From the NCBI GenBank assembly GCA_004570955.1, contig SPPL01000002.1, positions 248,001 to 312,000 on the forward strand: 64,000 bases of DNA, read 5' to 3'. This document shows, in pieces, positions 35,594 to 44,899 of the stretch. The stretch is from Jeotgalicoccus nanhaiensis. Its GTDB lineage: Bacteria; Bacillota; Bacilli; Staphylococcales; Salinicoccaceae. Numbering within the stretch: position 1 is the stretch's first letter; every line of letters starts with the position of its first letter. The notes below the pieces were generated by a model. The model was not told the origin of the DNA and did no database searches. It was given only the letters and a program-made list of their open reading frames with translations. The translations under genes were made by a program, and so were the position numbers.

Positions 35594-37278
35594 GTTTTTT
35601 CTCCAGCGTTGTAACTAAACTGTGGTTTACTATCTTAATGATAGTAACTACAGTTTTAATTATATTATCGATCATTTTGAGTTTTTATTTCCGAAATTAT
35701 GCGCTCAGCAGTACAGAAGAACACCTGGAAGACGAACTGAGCCGGATTGAAAATGTAGTGCTGTCGACGCATACACTTGATTTAAACGACTCGTACCTCT
35801 CAGCTGAAGAAAACCTGATTATTTATTCCGATGGACATTTCATTGCCGGCGACAGCGAAATGGCTGAAGAAATATACAGCGAAATTATTACTTCTGATCT
35901 GACTTCCAGCACTTTTATCGTCAACGATATAAACGAACGGGAATTTATGGTTAAGGTGTCTGATTTGAGCGAGTTCTTCGAGTCGGATACAGCAATTATA
36001 AAATACAGTGATCTTGACAGTCTCAACCAGTCATTTTTAACAGTCTTAATTATTCTGATAATCAGCGCGGCGGTTCTTTTCTTAATGACAACTTTCTTTG
36101 CGTTTTTCTTAATCTCAAGAATTACTAAACCGCTGATAGCCTTAAAAAATTCATCCTTCTCAACAGCAGGAGGGAAATACAACCAGCTTAAAGTGACCTC
36201 GAGAGATGAAATCGGCGAGCTGACACTGGCATTTAATAAGATGAATAACAATATTAAAAATACAATTACAGAACTGACTCATGAAAAGAATTTAAGAGAA
36301 ACTGTCTTTTCGTCACTGTCGAACGGAATTATATATTTTAATACGTCAGCAGAACCTGTCTACTCTAATGACAGGGGACAGAGTTATTATCAGCTGTTCC
36401 AGCAGAATCAAGAAGAATTCGAATCCTTTAAGTCGCTGATCAAAGAAGTTTCGAGGTCGGATGAAAACCATCTCGAGCGGCTCGATATTGAAGATCTGCA
36501 TCTGCAGCTTGCCATGTCTCCAGTTAAATCGCTTGAAGAAGAGAATGGGGTCACGGTACTCATCCGGGATATTACGGATGAATATAATACAGAAAAAATG
36601 CGGACGGACTTTATTTCGAGCGTCTCTCATGAGTTGAAAACGCCGATGGTGATGCTGAGCGGATATTCAGAAGCTCTGCTCGATGATATAGTAACCGAAC
36701 CCGAAGAAGTTAAGGAAATGGTCTCGATTATAAAAGACGAATCCGACCGTATGAACAAGCTGGTCAGTGAACTGCTGATTATTGCCCGCATGGATTCTGA
36801 TGATGTGCTGTACGATATTAAAGAGCAGAACTTTACTATGCTGCTCGATGAACTTCATCAGCGCTTTGATTATAAGCTGAAAGATAACAATATTGAGCTG
36901 GTTATAGAGGCCGGGAGTGAGATGGTGCAGTTCCCGTTTGACTACGATAAACTGAATCAGGTCTTTACTAACTTAATCGATAATGCAATACGCTATACAT
37001 CACGAGGAGATATGATTACAATAAATGTTGCAGAAGATAATGAAGACTATGTAAGCATCGAAGTCCGTGACACCGGTACAGGTATTAAGCGTGAGAATCT
37101 GAAACATATATTTGAACGATTCTATAAAGCCGATGAAGCACGGACAAGAGGAAAACACGGCACCGGTCTCGGTCTTTACATCGTCAGCAATATTATTAAA
37201 AAACACGGCGGAACGATTACTGCAGACAGTATCTTCGGCGAAGGTACAGTATTCACTATTAAACTGCCAAGAAAATAG
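35590..37278 (+). CDS. resE: Redox sensor histidine kinase ResE (SrrB-like)
   Basis: 562 aa. Two transmembrane helices (about 10-32 and 150-175) bracket an extracytoplasmic sensor; then HAMP, a PAS-like segment, HisKA with SSVSHELKTPMVML, and an HATPase domain (FTNLIDNAIRYT, DTGTGIKREN, HGTGLGLYIV). Coupled to resD. Confidence 0.94.
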   Translation: MSFFSSVVTKLWFTILMIVTTVLIILSIILSFYFRNYALSSTEEHLEDELSRIENVVLSTHTLDLNDSYLSAEENLIIYSDGHFIAGDSEMAEEIYSEIITSDLTSSTFIVNDINEREFMVKVSDLSEFFESDTAIIKYSDLDSLNQSFLTVLIILIISAAVLFLMTTFFAFFLISRITKPLIALKNSSFSTAGGKYNQLKVTSRDEIGELTLAFNKMNNNIKNTITELTHEKNLRETVFSSLSNGIIYFNTSAEPVYSNDRGQSYYQLFQQNQEEFESFKSLIKEVSRSDENHLERLDIEDLHLQLAMSPVKSLEEENGVTVLIRDITDEYNTEKMRTDFISSVSHELKTPMVMLSGYSEALLDDIVTEPEEVKEMVSIIKDESDRMNKLVSELLIIARMDSDDVLYDIKEQNFTMLLDELHQRFDYKLKDNNIELVIEAGSEMVQFPFDYDKLNQVFTNLIDNAIRYTSRGDMITINVAEDNEDYVSIEVRDTGTGIKRENLKHIFERFYKADEARTRGKHGTGLGLYIVSNIIKKHGGTITADSIFGEGTVFTIKLPRK

Positions 37279-37293
37279 AAGGGAATGAGCCAT

Positions 37294-37848
37294 TTGGACA
37301 GACAGCGACTTCGGAAAATTATTTACATCAGTATATTAAGTGCACTCGCCTTCATTCTGATGCTGATTCAATTTCCGCTGCCTTTTCTGCCGCCATTCTT
37401 AATGCTCGATTTATCCGACATACCGGCCTTTATCGGTTTTATATTGTTCGGAGGCATCGGCGGATCATTAATCATCATTATGAAAATAGTGCTGTACAGC
37501 ATTTTAATGGCAAGTGAGCCAATCGGACCGATAGCAAATCTGCTCGCTGCATTTTCATTTTTGCTGCCTGTATACTTTTTCTATTACAAGCGAAAAACAG
37601 CGAAAAGCTTGATTGCAGGCTTTATAGCGGGGACTGTCGTGCTGACGCTGGCCCTTGCGGTACTCAACTACTTCGTACTGCTGCCGGCATACGGCCTGAT
37701 CGTCGACCAGACAGATATTTTCAATAACCTCCGTACGGTAATTACAGCGGGAATTATTCCGTTTAACATTGTTAAAGGTATTATTTTAAGTCTGATCTGT
37801 TATGTAATTTATAAAAAGGCGGTTCCTGTTCTGATGAACAGACAGTAA
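37294..37848 (+). CDS. ribU: Riboflavin ECF transporter S component RibU
   Basis: 184 aa, about six transmembrane helices. TTG start at 37294 preferred because AGAAGGGA abuts the ATG at 37285. FILMLIQFPLPFLPPFLMLDLSDIP and the Gly-rich GFILFGGIGGSL are typical of RibU. It lies 15 bp after resE without an own promoter or FMN riboswitch, so expression should follow resDE. The ECF energising genes are elsewhere. Confidence 0.87.
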   Translation: MDRQRLRKIIYISILSALAFILMLIQFPLPFLPPFLMLDLSDIPAFIGFILFGGIGGSLIIIMKIVLYSILMASEPIGPIANLLAAFSFLLPVYFFYYKRKTAKSLIAGFIAGTVVLTLALAVLNYFVLLPAYGLIVDQTDIFNNLRTVITAGIIPFNIVKGIILSLICYVIYKKAVPVLMNRQ

Positions 37849-37850
37849 AT

Positions 37851-37882
37851 GAAAGTCATCCGGATATCCGGGTGACTTTTTA
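37851..37882 (+). terminator. Terminator after ribU
   Basis: GAAAGTCATCCGG pairs with CCGGGTGACTTTT around ATAT; T run follows. Confidence 0.85.
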
Positions 37883-37918
37883 TTTGGAGGAGTATTTAGC
37901 TGGTTAAGGTGTTGGCTT

Positions 37919-38083
37919 TGGTTTACAACGGGAGAATGGTGTTGTTGTTCGAAGCAGTCCGGTTTACAACGGCCTAACGGTGTTGTCATTCGAGGACGTT
38001 CGGTTCACAACGGCGAAGTGATGTTGTTATCCGAGGACGTCCGGTTTACAACGGCGGCCGCGCGATGCTATTCGGAGGCGCTC
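37919..38083. repeat. Tandem array C (4 units, 41-bp period, unrelated sequence)
   Basis: Units start at 37919, 37960, 38001 and 38042: GGTTTACAACGG or GGTTCACAACGG, a variable GC-rich core, GTGTTGT, then TTCGAGGAC or similar. ACAAC/GTTGT are inverted within each unit and GGACGTCC forms a palindrome at a junction, so it also has dyads at 41-bp spacing. It does not share sequence with arrays A and B. It lies between the opposing terminators of ribU and the ferredoxin gene. Confidence 0.85.
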
Positions 38084-38105
38084 AATCCGTAAATTCTTTC
38101 CAGAC

Positions 38106-38137
38106 AAAAAAAGAACGGAATCAATGATCCCGTTCTT
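38106..38137 (-). terminator. Terminator of the ferredoxin gene
   Basis: AAGAACGG pairs with CCGTTCTT around a short AT-rich loop; the T run is on the - strand. Confidence 0.82.
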
Positions 38138-38152
38138 GATATTTAAATCAAT

Positions 38153-38419
<267 letters not shown>

Positions 38420-38586
38420 TTAACGTTTACGATTAGTTCATAACTAATACTAAGAGAAAATCAAAAATTTATCAATGAACAAAAATCGAATTTGTTAACA
38501 ATCCACCGTAAGTATGATTACTCTTTAAATGTCCATACAAACAATATATAATTAAACCAAGAATGCAGTTACTAGGAGAATGCGCT

Positions 38587-39630
38587 ATGAAAGATGATTT
38601 TTACAAAGATATTAACCATAAGCGTGCACAGGATGAGAAGTCTGGTAAAACAAGTGCAGGTAACAAAAAGTCTGAAGAACGAGAACACAAAACTTTAAGC
38701 CGCAGTGCGCGTCATAAAACTAAAGATGCTGCTGACAGTAAACAGCCGGAGAAAAAAGCTCCGAAAAAACAGCAGCCGAAAGATAATAATTTTACAGATA
38801 AGCTGAAAGGGTACTTCAGCCGGGAAAATGCCGAAAAAGGCAAGGCGCTGTTTGCAGGAAAGTTATCCTCATATAAACAGCGCATTAACAATGAAATTAA
38901 AATTTCCAAAGAAAAACTCGGAGGCATCGGTGCTGCAAAAGCAGCTGATAAAAAGCCCGAACAAAAGAAAGACGGCGGACAGAAACGCATGCTTCCCTGG
39001 GTACTTGCCATACTCGTTTTAATTCCTATTACAGTCTTATTGGCATTTTTAATATTTTCGAATTTCTGGCCGTCATTGAACGATGAAATGCAGGTGGCCG
39101 ATGAAAACACTTCGGAAGAAACCGCAGACGGTGAAGAGACAGAAGAAGAACAGGCTTTTAACGAGGAACTTGAAGCCCAGAAAGCAGAACACGAAAGACG
39201 GCTGGCTGAAAACCGCAATGAAGATTTAACTGCAAAAAATATTGAAACAAATTACTCTCAGGAAGAACTTCAAGAGCTTGAAGAAGCTGCGCTCAGCGCA
39301 ATCCGCGGCAAGGAAGACGGTTCCGAGGAAGAGAATCAGCCAGCTGAGGAAGAGTCGGAAGAAAACTCAGAAACTGATTCGGACACAGAAACCGCAGATA
39401 ACAGTACAGAAAACGAAACGGAAGAAAATACAGAAACAGATACAGACTCCGACTCAGATGAAACAGAAAACGCCAATGCTTCTCACGTCGTCACATCCGA
39501 AGATAACTTATACCGTATTGCTATTCAGTACTACGGCGACGGCAGCGCAGAAAATGTACAGCGCATCATGGAAGCAAACGGCGTTACTCCGGATAATCTG
39601 ACCGTTGGACAGGAACTTATAATACCGTAA
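38587..39630 (+). CDS. ebpS: EbpS-like membrane protein with LysM domain
   Basis: 347 aa from the ATG at 38587 (TAGGAGAA upstream). Charged Lys/Glu/Gln-rich N-terminal half, one transmembrane segment (about 137-162, PWVLAILVLIPITVLLAFLI), an acidic Glu/Thr/Asp-rich low-complexity stretch (about 240-300) and a C-terminal LysM (HVVTSEDNLYRIAIQYYGDG). This is the layout of staphylococcal elastin-binding protein EbpS and Bacillus YpbE. Elastin binding itself cannot be inferred; peptidoglycan binding is likely. Confidence 0.82.
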   Translation: MKDDFYKDINHKRAQDEKSGKTSAGNKKSEEREHKTLSRSARHKTKDAADSKQPEKKAPKKQQPKDNNFTDKLKGYFSRENAEKGKALFAGKLSSYKQRINNEIKISKEKLGGIGAAKAADKKPEQKKDGGQKRMLPWVLAILVLIPITVLLAFLIFSNFWPSLNDEMQVADENTSEETADGEETEEEQAFNEELEAQKAEHERRLAENRNEDLTAKNIETNYSQEELQELEEAALSAIRGKEDGSEEENQPAEEESEENSETDSDTETADNSTENETEENTETDTDSDSDETENANASHVVTSEDNLYRIAIQYYGDGSAENVQRIMEANGVTPDNLTVGQELIIP

Positions 39631-39648
39631 ATGAAAGTAGGCCATTAA

Positions 39649-40302
39649 ATGTCACACATCAGCATCGCAATTGACGGGCCGGCTGCTGCCGGCAAGAGTA
39701 CTATTGCAAAACGCGTCGCAAAAAAATTAGGATTTTTATATATCGATACCGGTGCAATGTACCGCGCAGTTACTTTGTATGTGCTTGAACACGGCGATGA
39801 TATTATTAAAGATATCGCTTCGCACATTCACATTACATTTGGCATCAACGACGAAGTATACTTAAATGATAAAGATGTCTCAAAAGAAATCCGCTCGCCG
39901 GAAGTTACAAATAACGTCAGCCGTGTTGCGGCAGCCGGCGAGGTCAGAACATATCTCGTTGACATGCAGCGTGAAATAAGCAGAACGAGCAGTGTTGTAA
40001 TGGACGGCAGGGATATCGGCACGACTGTGCTGCCAGATGCGGACTTGAAAGTTTTTATGATGGCTTCTCCAGAAGTCAGAGCAGAGCGCAGGCTGCTCGA
40101 AGAGACTGCACGCGGCAACAACATAGATTTAGCCACACTGACTGCGGAAATCATCCGCCGCGATGAAATTGACAGCACGAGAGAAATTTCACCGCTCGTT
40201 CAGGCTCATGACGCAGTCCTTCTCGATACGAGTCAGCTGTCGATTGAAGAAGCTGAAGCAAAGATAATTCAGCTGGCGGAAGATAAACTGGAGGTACAGT
40301 AA
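39649..40302 (+). CDS. cmk: Cytidylate kinase
   Basis: CMP/dCMP phosphorylation. 217 aa: P-loop AIDGPAAAGKSTIAK, DTGAMYRAVT, MDGRDIGTTVLPDA and RRDEIDSTRE. It is followed directly by the acyltransferase gene, as in related Firmicutes. Confidence 0.96.
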   Translation: MSHISIAIDGPAAAGKSTIAKRVAKKLGFLYIDTGAMYRAVTLYVLEHGDDIIKDIASHIHITFGINDEVYLNDKDVSKEIRSPEVTNNVSRVAAAGEVRTYLVDMQREISRTSSVVMDGRDIGTTVLPDADLKVFMMASPEVRAERRLLEETARGNNIDLATLTAEIIRRDEIDSTREISPLVQAHDAVLLDTSQLSIEEAEAKIIQLAEDKLEVQ

Positions 40303-40884
40303 ATGATATATGAAAGTGCGAAGTTTTTAGTTAAATGCTATTACAAATTAAGATTTAAAATAACGGTAATCGGCGAAGACAGAGTACCATCATCGGGGCC
40401 GGTTATGCTGGTCTCAAATCATATTTCGGATTTCGATCCGCCGCTGATCGGTCTCGCTCTGGAACGCCAGCTGTCATTCTTTGCAAAATCGGAATTATTC
40501 GAACTGCCGGTCATCGGTAAAATATTCCCGAGCCTGAACGCGATTCCCGTATCCCGCGGGAAGAGTGACAGAGCTGCTCTGAAAACTTCTATTAATGCAT
40601 TAAAAGAAGACCGCTGTCTGTTAATATTTCCGGAAGGCAGCCGCAATAAAGAAGACGTTAAAAAATTACAGCCTCTTCAGCAGGGGGCGAGCTTTATCGC
40701 CAGCAAATCAGAAGCACCGATTGTGCCTGTAATTATTAAAGGCGAGTATAATCGAAAAAAAGGTGTTACAATAGTATTTGGCAAGCCGATCGATACGAAA
40801 GAGTTTTTAGAGGCAGGCAATACACGCAAAGATTTAACGCTTAAATTAGAGGAAAATCTTAACAATTTACTATTTTCTGAATAA
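40303..40884 (+). CDS. plsC: 1-acyl-glycerol-3-phosphate acyltransferase
   Basis: 193 aa. HX4D-type block I (VSNHISDFDPP), substrate motif FPEGSRNKED and VPVIIKGEY. It acylates lysophosphatidate to phosphatidate at the membrane. The start immediately follows the cmk stop, with GGAGG inside cmk. Confidence 0.9.
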   Translation: MIYESAKFLVKCYYKLRFKITVIGEDRVPSSGPVMLVSNHISDFDPPLIGLALERQLSFFAKSELFELPVIGKIFPSLNAIPVSRGKSDRAALKTSINALKEDRCLLIFPEGSRNKEDVKKLQPLQQGASFIASKSEAPIVPVIIKGEYNRKKGVTIVFGKPIDTKEFLEAGNTRKDLTLKLEENLNNLLFSE

Positions 40885-40953
40885 TCACTTGACAAAAGAC
40901 ACGAATTGTAAGAAGTTATTTATATACACTGTATAGTAATTGGAGGCAAGCAC

Positions 40954-42204
40954 ATGGCGACAGAAGACATTAAGAACGAAGAATCAAACATTGAAGAAAC
41001 AGAAGTAAACGATGCACCTGACAACAGCGAAGATTTACAGAATGAAACTGAAACGGCTGATAACAGTCCGTTTGCAGTTGGTGACACGGTAACAGGTACA
41101 ATCTTTAACATCGAAGACAAGTTTGTAAAAGTTCAAGTGGATGATTCTGACTACGAAGGCATAATTCCAATCAGTCAGCTTACAAACAAACGCATCGAGC
41201 ACCCGAATGACATTATTGCACTTGATGATTCAATCACTGCAGTAGTTATCAAAGTGGAAGATGATGCTAAAAACATCATCATTTCAATCCGCAAGCTCGA
41301 TGAACAAAAAGCATACGAAGATTTAAAACAGAAACAGGATGCTGATGCAACGCTAGAAGGTACTGTTGTAGAAGCAGTTAAGGCCGGTCTTGTACTAGAC
41401 GTCGGCGTGAGAGGATTTATCCCCGCATCACTTCTTTCTGATGAATATATTGAAGACCTTGAACAGTTCAACGGTCAGACTCTGGAAGTTAAAGTCGAAG
41501 ATATCGATCAGGAGAAAAACAGAGTAATTCTTAACCGCAAACGCATCGTTGAAGGTGAGAAATCAAAACAGCGCCAGGAAGAACTTCAAAACCTGGAGAT
41601 CGGCAGCATTATCGAAGGTGAAGTTGTACGTACGACTTCTTTCGGTGCATTCATTAATATCGGCAGTGCAGACGGTCTTGCACACATTTCAGAACTGAGC
41701 TACAGCCGTGTTAACAGCGTCGAAGACGCAGTTGAAATCGGACAAAAAGTTAAAGTGAAAGTTCTTGATGTTAATCCTGAAGAGGAACGCATCAGCCTTT
41801 CTGTGAAACAAGCCGGCGAATCACCATTCAATAAGTTTATCGATGCTCACAGCACAGGCGATGTGCTGACGGGAACTGTTAAACGTCTCGTTGACTTCGG
41901 TGCTTTCGTTGAAGTAGAACCTGGTGTTGAAGGACTGGTTCACATTTCAGAAATTGCACATGAACATGTAAATGTACCTGGCGATGTACTGAAAGAAGAT
42001 CAGGAAATTGAAGTGAAAATCATCGGCTTAGACAAAGATAACGAAAAGATTTCACTGTCAATCAAGGCTCTAGAATCTGCTCCGCCAAAATCAAAACAGC
42101 CTAAGCGCGAAGAAAACGCACGCGTTTACACTGATGATACTGAAGACGATGCACCTACTTTAGGTGACGTGTTCGGCGATCGTTTTAAAAACTTAGACTT
42201 ATAA
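40954..42204 (+). CDS. rpsA: 30S ribosomal protein S1-like, four S1 domains
   Basis: 416 aa. An acidic leader (1-45), then four S1 RNA-binding repeats, starting near 46, 132, 217 and 302 (GDTVTGTIFNIEDKF; DATLEGTVVEAVKAG; GSIIEGEVVRTTSFGAF; GDVLTGTVKRLVDFGAF). Short form as in Bacillus YpfD. TTGACA occurs at about 40889 and a TATACACTGTATA palindrome lies at 40923-40935 just upstream. Confidence 0.93.
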   Translation: MATEDIKNEESNIEETEVNDAPDNSEDLQNETETADNSPFAVGDTVTGTIFNIEDKFVKVQVDDSDYEGIIPISQLTNKRIEHPNDIIALDDSITAVVIKVEDDAKNIIISIRKLDEQKAYEDLKQKQDADATLEGTVVEAVKAGLVLDVGVRGFIPASLLSDEYIEDLEQFNGQTLEVKVEDIDQEKNRVILNRKRIVEGEKSKQRQEELQNLEIGSIIEGEVVRTTSFGAFINIGSADGLAHISELSYSRVNSVEDAVEIGQKVKVKVLDVNPEEERISLSVKQAGESPFNKFIDAHSTGDVLTGTVKRLVDFGAFVEVEPGVEGLVHISEIAHEHVNVPGDVLKEDQEIEVKIIGLDKDNEKISLSIKALESAPPKSKQPKREENARVYTDDTEDDAPTLGDVFGDRFKNLDL

Positions 42205-42222
42205 TATTAGAACTCATTAATG

Positions 42223-42260
42223 AATAAAGAGCGATGATACTATCGCTCTTTATTTTATTT
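42223..42260 (+). terminator. Terminator after rpsA
   Basis: Perfect 13-bp stem (AATAAAGAGCGAT against ATCGCTCTTTATT) and a T-rich tail. Confidence 0.88.
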
Positions 42261-42295
42261 GTGTTAAAATATATGTGCATACAGGGAGGGTAACA

Positions 42296-43609
42296 ATGTA
42301 TAAACCAACAGTAGCAGTAGTAGGTCGGCCGAATGTCGGCAAGTCCACACTTTTTAACAGAATTATCGGGGAAAGAAAGGCAATTGTCGAAGATTCTCCG
42401 GGCGTTACAAGAGACAGATTGTACGCCGAAGGTGACTGGTTAAATTATACTTTTAATTTAATTGATACCGGCGGTATTGAAATTAAAGATGAGCCGTTTC
42501 AGCAGCAGATTAAAATGCAGGCGGAAATCGCAATTCTTGAAGCAGATGTTATTTTAATGATTGTGAACGGCAGAGACGGTGTGACGAGCGATGATTTATT
42601 CGTTGCGAGAATTTTACAGAAGTCAAAAAAACCCGTCGTCCTTGCTGTAAACAAAATTGATAACTATGAAATGCGCAGTGAAATATACGAGTTTTACCAG
42701 CTTGGGCTCGGAGAACCCTGGCCGGTATCCGGATCACACGGTCTCGGACTCGGAGATGCGCTCGACGAAGTCGTCCAGCACTTTAAAAATCTGGAAACAG
42801 AAGTCGAAGAAGATCCGTCGATTAAAGTATCTTTAATCGGCCGTCCGAATGTTGGTAAATCCAGCCTGGTCAACGCTATTCTCGGCGAGGAGCGCGTTAT
42901 CGTTTCCGATATAGCAGGCACGACGCGCGATGCGGTCGATACAGCGTATACTTTTGAAGATGAACCGTACACTTTAATCGACACAGCGGGTATGAGAAAG
43001 CGCGGTAAAGTATATGAAGCAACCGAAAAATATTCAGTGCTCCGTGCAACCCGGGCGATTGAACGTTCCGATGTTGTTCTCGTCGTGCTGAACGGTGAGG
43101 AAGGCATCCGCGAACAGGATAAAAGAATTGCAGGTCTTGCACACGAAGCGGGCCGAGCGATTATAATTGTCGTCAACAAATGGGATGCAGTCGAAAAAGA
43201 TGAAAAGACAATGCGCAAATTTGAACTGGAAATCAGATCGAACTTCCAGTATCTGGACTACGCACCGATTACTTTCGTCTCTGCTATGACTAAAGTCCGT
43301 CTTAAAACTTTGTTCCCGCTTATTCAACAGGCGTACGCATCAAGTCATATGCGCGTAAAGTCGAGTACACTGAACGAAGTACTTGTAGACAGTGTCAGCA
43401 TGAATCCAACGCCGACAGACTCAACAGGCCGCCGTTTGAGCATCTATTACGGTACGCAGGTGAGCGTCGGCCCGCCGACCTTCGTCCTGTTCGTGAACGA
43501 CGTGGAGCTGATGCATTTCAGCTACAGGCGGTATATAGAAAATCAGCTGCGAAAAGCCTTTGATTTCACCGGCACGCCGATTCACATTATCAGCCGTAAA
43601 CGAAATTAG
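42296..43609 (+). CDS. der: Ribosome-assembly GTPase Der (EngA)
   Basis: 437 aa from the ATG at 42296 (AGGGAGGG upstream; earlier ATG at 42275 lacks an RBS). Two tandem G domains, each with GRPNVGKS (near residues 10 and 182), DTGG/DTAG and NKxD motifs (NKID, NKWD), then a KH-like C-terminal domain. Acts in 50S maturation. 16 bp before gpsA. Confidence 0.97.
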   Translation: MYKPTVAVVGRPNVGKSTLFNRIIGERKAIVEDSPGVTRDRLYAEGDWLNYTFNLIDTGGIEIKDEPFQQQIKMQAEIAILEADVILMIVNGRDGVTSDDLFVARILQKSKKPVVLAVNKIDNYEMRSEIYEFYQLGLGEPWPVSGSHGLGLGDALDEVVQHFKNLETEVEEDPSIKVSLIGRPNVGKSSLVNAILGEERVIVSDIAGTTRDAVDTAYTFEDEPYTLIDTAGMRKRGKVYEATEKYSVLRATRAIERSDVVLVVLNGEEGIREQDKRIAGLAHEAGRAIIIVVNKWDAVEKDEKTMRKFELEIRSNFQYLDYAPITFVSAMTKVRLKTLFPLIQQAYASSHMRVKSSTLNEVLVDSVSMNPTPTDSTGRRLSIYYGTQVSVGPPTFVLFVNDVELMHFSYRRYIENQLRKAFDFTGTPIHIISRKRN

Positions 43610-43625
43610 AAAGTAGGGTATCAAT

Positions 43626-44678
43626 ATGAACATCTCAGTCATTGGAACAGGTAGTTTTGGTACAAGCCTCTCGATGGTCTTAAATGACAATAATAATCGA
43701 GTAATGATGTACGGGAGAAATCAAGATACTGTCCAGGAAATAAATGAAAGACACACCAACAGCCGATATTTAAAAGATATCAAGCTGTCTGAAACTATTA
43801 CAGCAACAGCATCACTAAAAGAAGCTGCAGCACATGCTGAACTTTTAGTGCTTGCGGTACCCGTGAATGCGATGCGTTCAGTCGCGTCCGACTTAAACGG
43901 ATACCTCGAAGAATTAAATAAACAGGTTCTTGTAGTACATGTAGCAAAAGGACTTGAATTAAATACCTACAAACGCGTTTCGGAAGTCCTCGAAGAAGTA
44001 TTCGATGAAGCACGTGTCTCTGATATTTGTGTGCTCAGCGGACCGAGCCATGCAGAAGAAGTTGCTCTGAAGCAGCCGACAACTGTCAGCACAGCATCTC
44101 TTTCAGAAGAGGGTGCTGAAATTATTCAGGATGTCTTTATGACGGATTATTTCAGAGTATACGTTAATAACGATATGGTCGGAGTGGAAATCGGAGGAGC
44201 GCTGAAAAATATAGTTGCTCTCGCTGTCGGTGCACTGGCAGGTTACGGTTTCGGCGATAATCCTAAAGCTGCGGTTATTACACGCGGACTCCATGAAATC
44301 GCCCGTCTCGGTACGAAACTCGGGGCAAATCCGCTGACCTTCCTCGGCCTGGCAGGAATGGGAGATCTGATTGTTACAGCGACCAGCCAGCACTCGAGAA
44401 ACTACCGCTGCGGCCAGATGCTTGCAGGCGGATTAACTCTTAAAGAAGCGACAGAACAAATGGGCATGGTGGTCGAAGGCGTCAATACGACCAGAGCCGC
44501 TTATGAGCTTTCTGAACAGCACGATGTTGAGATGCCGATTACGAAAGTTCTGTACGGTTACTTATTTAACGGCATCAGCGAAGATGAAGCATTCACTGCA
44601 CTGATGAAGCGTGAAAAAACTTCGGAATCAGAAGGTTTGAAACAATTACTGGAGAGTCAAATAAAAAATAGTAAATAG
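43626..44678 (+). CDS. gpsA: NAD(P)-dependent glycerol-3-phosphate dehydrogenase
   Basis: Makes sn-glycerol-3-phosphate for phospholipids. 350 aa, slightly longer than usual at the C-terminus. N-terminal GTGSFGTSLSMVLNDNNN, SGPSHAEEV, catalytic GGALKNIVALAVGALAGYGFGDN and FLGLAGMGDLIVT. Confidence 0.95.
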   Translation: MNISVIGTGSFGTSLSMVLNDNNNRVMMYGRNQDTVQEINERHTNSRYLKDIKLSETITATASLKEAAAHAELLVLAVPVNAMRSVASDLNGYLEELNKQVLVVHVAKGLELNTYKRVSEVLEEVFDEARVSDICVLSGPSHAEEVALKQPTTVSTASLSEEGAEIIQDVFMTDYFRVYVNNDMVGVEIGGALKNIVALAVGALAGYGFGDNPKAAVITRGLHEIARLGTKLGANPLTFLGLAGMGDLIVTATSQHSRNYRCGQMLAGGLTLKEATEQMGMVVEGVNTTRAAYELSEQHDVEMPITKVLYGYLFNGISEDEAFTALMKREKTSESEGLKQLLESQIKNSK

Positions 44679-44692
44679 TTAGAGGTAAATAT

Positions 44693-44899
44693 ATGTTTGA
44701 TATTTCAAGAATGGACTTAATGTGGGTGTCATTTGTGTCAATCGGCTTTATGGCACTTGCGGCGGTCTTAATATATCTGGCAAGATTTGTTATTACTATT
44801 CGTTTTGTCAGCGTTATCGTTTCTTTAGTGGCGTGGGTGCTCTTAATACTCGCTTTTCTCCTGATGATTTTAGTTATCGGAGGATCCACACATGCGTAA
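44693..44899 (+). CDS. DUF2768 small membrane protein (YphE-like)
   Basis: 68 aa, two hydrophobic helices (about 10-32 and 38-62) with DLMWVSFVSIGFMALAA typical of DUF2768. Unknown function. AGAGGT upstream. It overlaps the following lipoprotein gene by 8 bp, reproducing the Bacillus gpsA-yphE-yphF order. Confidence 0.85.
   Translation: MFDISRMDLMWVSFVSIGFMALAAVLIYLARFVITIRFVSVIVSLVAWVLLILAFLLMILVIGGSTHA

Noticed and set aside
37849-38152. FMN or other riboswitch near ribU
   Set aside because: The structured sequence is downstream of ribU, is tandemly repeated at 41 bp and has no RFN-type helices.
40923-40935. TATACACTGTATA as an rpsA operator
   Set aside because: Perfect 6-1-6 palindrome, but it is made of -10-like AT steps and a similar stretch near ndk (48230-48240) lacks symmetry; too weak to claim.
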